Positions 57,551-64,000 of a DNA stretch of 64,000 bases are shown here, piece after piece. This DNA comes from Blastococcus aurantiacus (lineage in GTDB: Bacteria; Actinomycetota; Actinomycetes; Mycobacteriales; Geodermatophilaceae). Below the pieces are notes generated by a model. That model was not told the DNA's origin. It saw nothing but the letters and a program-made list of their open reading frames with translations, and ran no database searches. Every line of letters begins with the position of its first letter. Position 1 is the stretch's first letter. The position numbers and the translations under genes were made by a program. The stretch is from the NCBI RefSeq assembly GCF_900102425.1, contig NZ_FNBT01000004.1, positions 372,001 to 436,000 on the forward strand. Reading direction: 5' to 3'.

Positions 57551-58342
57551 GTGAGCGGGCTCCCGGACGCACTCACCGACTTCGGCCCGGCGGCTTTCGC
57601 CGCCGTCGTCGTCGCGGTGTACCTGGTCGCCGGGGAGCCCGTGGCCGGGCACGTCCTGCACCGCCGCTTCGAGGGCAGGCTGCGGACCGACCCCGGCGCC
57701 CGCCGCTCGTTCTACGGCCGGCTGCTCGTCCTGGAGTGGGGTCTGGCCCTGCTGGCCCTCGTCGTGTGGCTGTCCGCCCCGGGGGTGGACGCCGCCGCGG
57801 TGGGCCTGACCTGGCCGCGGTCCTGGCCCGGCCCGCTGACGCTGCTGCTGGTCGTCCTCGTGCTCGGCTTCGTCGTCGTCTCCACCCGCGCCCTGCGCGG
57901 GGGCGCGCTGATGGAGGCGACGGCGCCACCGCCCCGCCGGCCGCCCGGGCAGGGCAGGCACGCCGAGCCACCGGGGCACGCCACGCTGGCGCTCCTGCCG
58001 CGGACGGCGGGAGAACGCCGGCTGTTCACCGTGGTCGGCCTCACCGCCGGCATCTGCGAGGAGTGGCTCTACCGGGGCTTCTTCCTCGCCGTGGTCGCCG
58101 CCGTCGCCGGTGACCTGCCCGGCTGGGTGCTCGTTCTGGTCGCGGCGGTCGCGTTCGGGCTGGCCCACGCCTACCAGGGCCGGGCCGGGATCCTGCTCAC
58201 CGGCGTGCTCGGCGGCGTGATGGCCGCGCTCTACCTGGGCACGGGGTCGCTGCTGATCCCGGTGCTGCTGCACGCCGCCATCGACCTACGCTTTCTCCTC
58301 GTGCCCACCCGCGTGCTGCCCACCGCAAGGCCGGCCTGGTGA
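57551..58342 (+). CDS. CPBP-family intramembrane metalloprotease (Abi/Rce1-like)
   Basis: A 263-aa membrane protein with about seven helices. Motif 1 is CEEWLYRGFF (EExxxR), motif 2 FGLAHAYQGRAG and motif 3 HAAIDLRF, the residues that form the glutamate/histidine active site of CAAX-type proteases. Between helices lies a Pro-rich loop (TAPPPRRPPGQGRH). Substrates in bacteria are mostly unknown. GTG start; the stop overlaps the GNAT gene by 4 bp. Confidence 0.88.
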   Translation: MSGLPDALTDFGPAAFAAVVVAVYLVAGEPVAGHVLHRRFEGRLRTDPGARRSFYGRLLVLEWGLALLALVVWLSAPGVDAAAVGLTWPRSWPGPLTLLLVVLVLGFVVVSTRALRGGALMEATAPPPRRPPGQGRHAEPPGHATLALLPRTAGERRLFTVVGLTAGICEEWLYRGFFLAVVAAVAGDLPGWVLVLVAAVAFGLAHAYQGRAGILLTGVLGGVMAALYLGTGSLLIPVLLHAAIDLRFLLVPTRVLPTARPAW

Positions 58343-58848
58343 CCGGGCCGTCGGCCTCCGTGGCCACCCCTGACGACTGGCCGGAGGTGGTGGACCTGCG
58401 CACCCGCGTCTTCGTCGGGGAGCAGGGCGTGCCGCCGGAGATCGAGCAGGACGACCGCGACGCCACGGCCGTGCACGTCGTCAGCCGGGGCCGCGCGGGG
58501 GGCGTCGCCGGGCGCGTCGTCGCCACCGGGCGCCTGCTGCTGCCCGGGGACGGCTCGCGCACCGCGGCGATCGGCCGGATGGCGGCCGACATCTCGGTCC
58601 GGGGGCTCGGGCACGGCGCCGCGGTGCTGGCCGAGCTGCACCGCCAGGCCGCCCTGCGCGGCGCGACCGCGGTCGAGCTGCACGCGCAGGTCAGCGCCCG
58701 CGGCTTCTACGAGCGGGCCGGCTACACGGCCGTCGGCCCGGAGTACCTCGAGGCCGGTATCGCGCACGTCACGATGCGGCGGGTGCTCGAGAGGCCGGAC
58801 GCGGACCGGGTGGCGGGCGGACAGGGGAGCGGCGCGGGGCGGGTGTGA
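58339..58848 (+). CDS. GNAT acetyltransferase (ElaA-like)
   Basis: A 169-aa protein: VVDLRTRVFVGEQGVPPEIE at the N-terminus, typical of ElaA-type GNATs, then GRMAADISVRGLGHGAAVLAEL with the acetyl-CoA loop and SARGFYERAGYTAVGPEYLEAGI at the end. GTG start overlapping the CPBP gene (GTGA). Substrate unknown. The following 188 bases (58849-59036) lead to dnaE1. Confidence 0.85.
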   Translation: MTGPSASVATPDDWPEVVDLRTRVFVGEQGVPPEIEQDDRDATAVHVVSRGRAGGVAGRVVATGRLLLPGDGSRTAAIGRMAADISVRGLGHGAAVLAELHRQAALRGATAVELHAQVSARGFYERAGYTAVGPEYLEAGIAHVTMRRVLERPDADRVAGGQGSGAGRV

Positions 58849-59036
58849 CCGATCGGTCCGCGAAGCAGCAGACACGTCCTGTCAGACCCTCGGCGTAGAC
58901 AGCTTCCAGTGCGAGGATCGGGGGCGAACCCGAGACACCTTCTCCCGAGGGCCTCGCACGCCGGTCTTCCCCGCCGGTCGCCCGCCGGAGACCATGCCGG
59001 CCGGGCACGCACGACCACTGAGGAGCACGACCGCCC

Positions 59037-62000
59037 GTGACCAGTTCGTCCGATTCGTTCGCGCACCTGCACGTCCACACCGAGTACTCGATGCTGGACG
59101 GCGCGGCCAAGCTGCCCGAGGTGACGAAGGCGGCCGCCGAGCAGGGCATGCCGGCGCTGGCCATGACCGACCACGGCAACGTGTTCGGCGCCTACGACTT
59201 CTACAAGCAGGCCACCTCCGCGGGCGTGAAGCCGATCATCGGCATGGAGGGCTACTACACGCCGGGCTCGCGCTTCGACCGCGCCCCGTTCGACTTCGGC
59301 GACAAGCTCCTCGACGAGGAGGGCGACGGCGGGAACAACCGGGGCAAGGCGGCGTACACCCACATGACGCTGCTGGCGCGGACGACGGAGGGGATGCACA
59401 ACCTCTTCCGCATCTCGTCGCTGGCCAGCCTCGAGGGCCAGTACCGCAAGCCGCGCTTCGACCGCGACCTGCTCGAGCGGTACGGCAAGGGCCTCATCGC
59501 CACCACCGGCTGCCCCTCGGGCGAGGTCAACATGTGGCTGCGCGCGGGCAAGGAGGACAAGGCCAGGCAGGCGGCGGCGGACTTCCAGGACATCTTCGGG
59601 CGGGAGAACTTCTACGCCGAGCTGATGGACCACGGGCTGTCGATCGAGAAGAAGACCCGCCCGGCGCTGCTGGGCATCGCCAAGGACCTCGGCATCCCGC
59701 TGCTGGCCACCAACGACCTGCACTACACGCACAAGGAGGACGCGCAGGCCCACGACGCCCTGTTGTGCATCCAGACCGGCTCACGCCTCAACGAGCCCAA
59801 CCGCTTCAAGTTCAACGGCGACGGCTACTACCTGAAGAGCGCCGCGGAGATGCGGGCGCTGTTCCCCGGCGAGCTCTCGGTCGCCTGCGACAACACGCTG
59901 CTGGTGGCCGAGCAGTGCGAGGTCGCCTTCACCGAGGGCGCGGACCTCATGCCGCGCTTCCCCCTGCCCGAGGGCGAGGACGAAACCTCCTGGTTCATCA
60001 AGGAGGTCGAACGCGGCCTGCACAAGCGCTGGCCGAACGGCATCCCGGACCACGTGCGCAAGCAGGCGGACTACGAGACCGGGATCATCTGCCAGATGGG
60101 CTTCCCGGGGTACTTCCTCGTGGTCGCCGACTTCATCAACTGGGCCAAGGACAACGGCATCCGCGTCGGTCCGGGCCGTGGCTCGGCCGCCGGCTCGCTG
60201 GCCGCCTACGCGATGGGCATCACCGACCTCGACCCTCTGGCGCACGGCCTGATCTTCGAGCGCTTCCTCAACCCTGAGCGCGTCTCCATGCCTGACGTCG
60301 ACATCGACTTCGACGACCGCCGCCGCGGCGAGGTCATCCGGTACGTGTCGGAGAAGTACGGCGAGGAGCGGGTCAGCCAGATCGTCACCTACGGCACGAT
60401 CAAGGCCAAGGCCGCCATCAAGGACGCCGCGCGGGTGCTGGACCGGCCCTACTCGGTGGGCGACGAGCTGACCAAGCTCATGCCGCCGGGCGTCATGGGC
60501 AAGGACATCCCGCTGTCGGGGATCTTCGACCCGTCCCACCCCCGCTACAAGGAGGCCGCGGAGTTCCGCGCGCGCTACGAGTCCGACCCGGGTGCCGCCG
60601 AGGTCGTCGACCAGGCGCGCAAGCTCGAGGGCCTCAAGCGGCAGTGGGGTGTGCACGCCGCCGGCGTGATCATCGGCCGGTACCCGCTCATCGACAGCAT
60701 CCCGCTGATGCGCCGCGAGGCCGACGGCGCGATGATCACGCAGTTCGACTACCCGACGTGCGAGACGCTCGGCCTGCTCAAGATGGACTTCCTGGGCCTG
60801 CGCAACCTGACCGTCCTGGACGACGCGCTGCGCAACATCGTGCTCAACGGCAAGGCGCCGGTCGACCTCGACGAGATCAGCAAGGACCTCACCGACAAGG
60901 CGACCTACGAGCTGCTCGGGCGGGGCGACACGCTGGGCGTCTTCCAGTTCGACGGCGGCCCGATGCGCTCCCTGCTGCGGCTGATGCGGCCGGACAACTT
61001 CGAGGACATCTCCGCCGTCGGCGCGCTGTACCGGCCCGGGCCCATGGGCGCCAACTCGCACACGAACTACGCGCTGCGCAAGAACGGCCAGCAGGAGATC
61101 ACGCCGATCCACCCGGAGCTGGCCGAGCCGCTGGAGGAGATCCTCGGGCAGACCTACGGCCTGATCGTCTACCAGGAGCAGGTCATGGCGATCGCGCAGA
61201 AGGTCGCCGGGTACTCGCTCGGCAAGGCCGACCTGCTGCGCCGCGCCATGGGCAAGAAGAAGAAGTCGGTCCTGGACGCGGAGTACGTCGGCTTCGAGGC
61301 CGGGATGAAGGCCAACGGCTTCTCCGCCGCTGCGGTCAAGACGCTCTGGGACATCCTGGTCCCGTTCGCCGACTACGCGTTCAACAAGGCCCACTCGGCG
61401 GCGTACGGGCTCATCTCCTACTGGACCGCCTACCTCAAGGCCAACTACCCGGCCGAGTACATGGCCGGGCTGCTCACCAGCGTCCAGGACGACAAGGACC
61501 GCCGGCCGATCTACCTGGCCGAATGCCGCCGGATGGGCATCAAGGTGCTGCCGCCGGACGTCAACGAGTCCTCGTGGGACTTCACCGCCGTCGGCACCGA
61601 CATCCGTTTCGGCCTGGCCTCGGTGCGCAACGTCGGGCACAACGTCGTGGAGTCGATCGTCAAGGCGCGCGAGGAGAAGGGCGCGTTCAAGGACTTCCCC
61701 GACTTCATGAAGAAGATCGACACGGTGGCCTGCAACAAGAAGGTCATCGAGTCCCTCGCCAAGGCCGGCGGCTTCGACTCCCTCGGCCACTCCCGCCAGG
61801 GGATCGTCGCCATCCACGCGCAGGCCGTGGACTCCGCGATGGGGCTCAAGCGCAAGGAGGCCGAGGGCCAGTTCGACCTGTTCGGCAGCTTCGGCGGGGA
61901 CGACGCGGTCGAGGACCCCTTCGGCAGCGCACTGGACATCGTCATCCCGACGGCGGACTGGTCCAAGAGCGAGCGGCTGGTCTTCGAGCGGGACATGCTC

Positions 62001-62597
62001 GGCCTCTACGTCTCCGACCACCCGCTGCACGGCGTCGAGCACGTGCTGGCGCAGAACGCCGACACCCCGATCGCCGAGATCAACGCCGGCGGGGTGGAGG
62101 ACGGCGCGAACGTCACGATCGCCGGCATCCTCACCTCGGTCTCGCCGCGCACCAACAAGCAGGGCGCGCCCTGGGCCATCGCCACGCTGGAGGACCTGGA
62201 GTCCGGCATCGAGGTGTTGTTCTTCCCCAAGACGTGGGCGGAGGTCTCGGAGAAGGTCGTCCGGGACCAGATCGTCGTCGTCAAGGGCCGGATCAGCCGA
62301 CGCGACGACCAGCCGTCGCTCTTCGGTTCCGAGGTCACGCTGCCCGAGCTCACCGAGGGCGCGCGCGGCCCGGTGCTCGTGTCCATGGCCGCGGCGCGCT
62401 GCACCCCGCCGGTCGTCGAGCGGCTCCGCGAGGTGCTGGGCAGCCACCCCGGCACGACCGAGGTGCAGCTCAAGCTGGTCAACGGCAGCCGCGAGACGGT
62501 GCTGCGGCTGGACCAGGGCCTCCGGGTTCGGCCCAGCACGGCGCTGATGGGCGACATCAAGGCGCTGCTCGGTCCCACGAGCGTCGCGCTGCTGTGA
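59037..62597 (+). CDS. dnaE1: Replicative DNA polymerase III alpha subunit DnaE1
   Basis: An 1186-aa C-family polymerase. The PHP domain begins FAHLHVHTEYSMLDGAAKLP; the palm motif is P419-D420-V-D422-I-D424 inside SMPDVDIDFDDRRRGEVI; VGPGRGSAAGSLAAY and FNKAHSAAYGLISYWTAYLK are strongly conserved. The internal clamp-binding peptide QFDLF is at residues 945-949, followed by an OB domain (VTIAGILTSVSPRTNKQG). GTG start. The upstream 188 bases contain no clear promoter; TGTCAG and TAGACA near 58880-58910 are weak candidates. This is the high-fidelity replicase partner to the SOS-linked DnaE2. Confidence 0.96.
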   Translation: MTSSSDSFAHLHVHTEYSMLDGAAKLPEVTKAAAEQGMPALAMTDHGNVFGAYDFYKQATSAGVKPIIGMEGYYTPGSRFDRAPFDFGDKLLDEEGDGGNNRGKAAYTHMTLLARTTEGMHNLFRISSLASLEGQYRKPRFDRDLLERYGKGLIATTGCPSGEVNMWLRAGKEDKARQAAADFQDIFGRENFYAELMDHGLSIEKKTRPALLGIAKDLGIPLLATNDLHYTHKEDAQAHDALLCIQTGSRLNEPNRFKFNGDGYYLKSAAEMRALFPGELSVACDNTLLVAEQCEVAFTEGADLMPRFPLPEGEDETSWFIKEVERGLHKRWPNGIPDHVRKQADYETGIICQMGFPGYFLVVADFINWAKDNGIRVGPGRGSAAGSLAAYAMGITDLDPLAHGLIFERFLNPERVSMPDVDIDFDDRRRGEVIRYVSEKYGEERVSQIVTYGTIKAKAAIKDAARVLDRPYSVGDELTKLMPPGVMGKDIPLSGIFDPSHPRYKEAAEFRARYESDPGAAEVVDQARKLEGLKRQWGVHAAGVIIGRYPLIDSIPLMRREADGAMITQFDYPTCETLGLLKMDFLGLRNLTVLDDALRNIVLNGKAPVDLDEISKDLTDKATYELLGRGDTLGVFQFDGGPMRSLLRLMRPDNFEDISAVGALYRPGPMGANSHTNYALRKNGQQEITPIHPELAEPLEEILGQTYGLIVYQEQVMAIAQKVAGYSLGKADLLRRAMGKKKKSVLDAEYVGFEAGMKANGFSAAAVKTLWDILVPFADYAFNKAHSAAYGLISYWTAYLKANYPAEYMAGLLTSVQDDKDRRPIYLAECRRMGIKVLPPDVNESSWDFTAVGTDIRFGLASVRNVGHNVVESIVKAREEKGAFKDFPDFMKKIDTVACNKKVIESLAKAGGFDSLGHSRQGIVAIHAQAVDSAMGLKRKEAEGQFDLFGSFGGDDAVEDPFGSALDIVIPTADWSKSERLVFERDMLGLYVSDHPLHGVEHVLAQNADTPIAEINAGGVEDGANVTIAGILTSVSPRTNKQGAPWAIATLEDLESGIEVLFFPKTWAEVSEKVVRDQIVVVKGRISRRDDQPSLFGSEVTLPELTEGARGPVLVSMAAARCTPPVVERLREVLGSHPGTTEVQLKLVNGSRETVLRLDQGLRVRPSTALMGDIKALLGPTSVALL

Positions 62598-62616
62598 CTC
62601 GGGGTTCACTGGACCG

Positions 62617-63216
62617 GTGAGCACCCCGCCCCAGGTCGCCGTCCGCGATGCCGGCACCGACCACCTGCCCCTGCCCGCCGACCGCTGGAACGGCCGGCAG
62701 GAGCTCCGGGCCGACCTGCGCCCCGCTGCCCTGCTGGCCCTCGCGCTGGCCGGGGTCGGCGTGCCGGCCGGGCTGGTGTGGTGGGCGCTGGCCCCCCGCG
62801 CGGAGTTCCGCATCACCGAGGACGGCCCCCAGGTCATCGGGTCACCGTCGGGCGAGCTGCTCGTCGCCGACGACGCCGTCTTCGTGCTGGTGCTCGCCGT
62901 CGTGGGGCTGCTCGGCGGCGTCGCCGCCTGGCTGCTGCGACGCCACCGCGGGGTGGTGCTGGTCGCGGCACTCGCGCTGGGGGCGACGGCGGCCGGGGTG
63001 GTCGCCTGGCTGGTCGGCGAGCTGCTGGGGGGCGGGCCCTCGGAGGAGCAGCTCGCCGACGTCGGGGGGACGGTCACCACCGGCCTCGAGCTCGGTGCCA
63101 CGGCTGCCCTGGCGGTCGCGCCGTTCGTCGCGGTGCTGGTCTACCTGCTCGGCGTGATCATCAACGCCGACGACGGTCTCGGCCGCCCCGACGCTTCTTC
63201 GGCTGGGTCCTTCTAG
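62617..63216 (+). CDS. DUF2567-like membrane protein
   Basis: A 199-aa protein with four helices (LLALALAGVGVPAGLVWWAL, AVFVLVLAVVGLLGGVAAWL, LVAALALGATAAGVVAWLVG and ALAVAPFVAVLVYLLGVII). The loop LAPRAEFRITEDGPQVIGSP after helix 1 recalls the actinobacterial DUF2567 family (unknown function). GTG start 19 bases after dnaE1; possibly cotranscribed. It converges with the LON-domain gene 10 bases away, with only a very short hairpin-element remnant between. Confidence 0.65.
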   Translation: MSTPPQVAVRDAGTDHLPLPADRWNGRQELRADLRPAALLALALAGVGVPAGLVWWALAPRAEFRITEDGPQVIGSPSGELLVADDAVFVLVLAVVGLLGGVAAWLLRRHRGVVLVAALALGATAAGVVAWLVGELLGGGPSEEQLADVGGTVTTGLELGATAALAVAPFVAVLVYLLGVIINADDGLGRPDASSAGSF

Positions 63217-63226
63217 GCGTCCTTCT

Positions 63227-64000
63227 TCAGTTGACCGTCATCGGGGTGGCGAAGCGCTGCAGCGGCGCCGGGACCGCTCCGAGCTCGCGCACCAGGGTCA
63301 GCTCTCTGCGCAGCAGGCGCGTCTCCGCCGCCAGCCGGCGCCGGGTGGCCGACTCGGCCAGCAGCGCCTGGCGGTCCTCCGTGGTGAGCAGCGCGGTGGA
63401 GGCCACCAGCCAGGAGAGGGCTGTCGGGTCGTCGGCCACCGCGTCGAGCAGCGCAGCGCGCTCGGCGTCCGCCCCGTCGCTTCCGGCGCCGAGGTCGGTC
63501 ACCTCGTCGACGTAGTCGGTGAACAGCTCCTGCACGCCGGCCGCGAGCAGTGCCAGCGAGTCCCGGGCCACGGCGGCAACCACCTCGTCCAGGTGCTCGT
63601 CGCACGGCGGTGAGGCGGTGGCCGGATCACCCGGGCCGGCCGCAGCGGACCGGGTGCCGGGGACGACCAGGCCCTCGGCGTCGCCGGCGGCCTCCTCGGC
63701 GGCCTCCTCGTCGGCGAGCCACTCGACCTCGCCCTGCAGGTAGGGCGGGTCCTCGCCGACCAGGACGTCGCGCAGCCGGAAGCGCTCCCCTCCGACGGTG
63801 ACCACCCGGAAGCCGCCGTCGGACTGGGGCCGCACCATCTGCAGGCGGGCCACGCAGCCGATGTCGTACAGCGCCTCGGCCGGCGCGATCCGCTCCACCT
63901 CCCAGCCCTGCCGGATGGCGACGACGCCGAAGAAGCGGCGCTCGCTCTCCTCCGGGATCGCCAGCAGGTCGAGGACCAGCCGCCGGTAGCGGGGCTCGAA
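63227..64000 (-). CDS. LON substrate-binding-domain protein (start beyond right edge)
   Basis: 258 codons are visible; the N-terminus lies past 64000. The readable start FEPRYRRLVLDLLAIPEES followed by RRFFGVVAIRQGWEVERI is the core of the LON N-terminal (PUA-like) domain, found in stand-alone proteins as well as in the Lon protease. After YDIGCVARLQMVRPQSDGG come an Ala/Glu-rich region and helices ending in a TRLLRRELTLVRELGAVP coiled segment. No ATPase or protease domain follows, so this is a stand-alone LON-domain protein of unknown role. Confidence 0.85.
   Translation of the reverse strand, partial: FEPRYRRLVLDLLAIPEESERRFFGVVAIRQGWEVERIAPAEALYDIGCVARLQMVRPQSDGGFRVVTVGGERFRLRDVLVGEDPPYLQGEVEWLADEEAAEEAAGDAEGLVVPGTRSAAAGPGDPATASPPCDEHLDEVVAAVARDSLALLAAGVQELFTDYVDEVTDLGAGSDGADAERAALLDAVADDPTALSWLVASTALLTTEDRQALLAESATRRRLAAETRLLRRELTLVRELGAVPAPLQRFATPMTVN

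Noticed and set aside
59781-63101. An 1106-codon minus-strand open frame opposite dnaE1
   Set aside because: Shadow of dnaE1; repetitive Asp/Val/His/Arg sequence with no recognisable fold.
63217-63240. Fifth copy of the hairpin element between the DUF2567-like and LON-domain genes (minus strand)
   Set aside because: Only the first bases (AGAAGGAC) after the stop codon match; no hairpin arms follow.

Overview
The window is 64 kb of very GC-rich actinobacterial chromosome. It carries a complete division and cell-wall (dcw) cluster with the actinobacterial hallmarks DUF3040, wag31-type DivIVA, SepF and YggT. It also has a mycothiol-type maleylpyruvate isomerase family protein, a trehalose-type LpqY-SugABC importer and a CrtO/CruF carotenoid set of the kind known from Deinococcus. 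This mix points to Geodermatophilaceae (Blastococcus, Geodermatophilus or Modestobacter). That assignment is an inference from gene content; no rRNA gene is present. I see no tRNA, rRNA, CRISPR array, prophage or insertion sequence. Because of the base composition almost every real gene has long open frames on the other strand or in other frames, and these were left out.

Layout. 1-5.6 kb (minus): flavin-reductase fragment, carotenoid glycosyltransferase, CruF hydratase and CrtO ketolase, then a GNAT acetyltransferase, a YbaK-type deacylase and a maleylpyruvate-isomerase-family protein. 5.66-10.4 kb (plus): a perfect LexA/SOS box followed by the translationally coupled DUF6504, HEPN (SAV_6107) and DnaE2 translesion-polymerase genes. 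10.4-16.6 kb: mixed enzymes, then a three-gene minus-strand operon of a Gly-Asp-Ala repeat peptide, a 2-oxoglutarate oxygenase of the cupin/JmjC type and a sucrase/ferredoxin-like protein. This operon is the most novel-looking unit in the window. 16.8-19.2 kb: dinB behind a second SOS box, DUF3040 and a CYTH protein. 19.2-23.8 kb (minus): TgpA-like transglutaminase, DUF58 and MoxR.

23.9-45.1 kb (plus): three MraZ operator repeats, mraZ, then rsmH-ftsL-ftsI-murE-murF-mraY-murD-ftsW-murG-murC-ftsQ-ftsZ-pgeF-yggS-sepF-yggT-wag31 and a membrane protein with a Zn-binding-like tail. Most junctions overlap by 4 bp (ATGA or GTGA), so the lipid II pathway and the divisome are translationally coupled. 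Four copies of a nested-hairpin element sit directly behind stop codons between 39 and 45.2 kb.

45.2-64 kb: ileS (minus), a K+/H+-type antiporter, a DUF4032 kinase-like protein and lpqY-sugA-sugB-sugC, with a 38-codon heptad-repeat reading frame wedged between sugB and sugC. Then come lspA, an RluD-type pseudouridine synthase, a CPBP protease, a GNAT protein, the replicative polymerase gene dnaE1, a DUF2567-like membrane protein and, at the right edge, a fragment of a LON substrate-binding-domain protein. Several genes have a TAnnnT box 6-8 bases before the start codon, which suggests leaderless transcripts.
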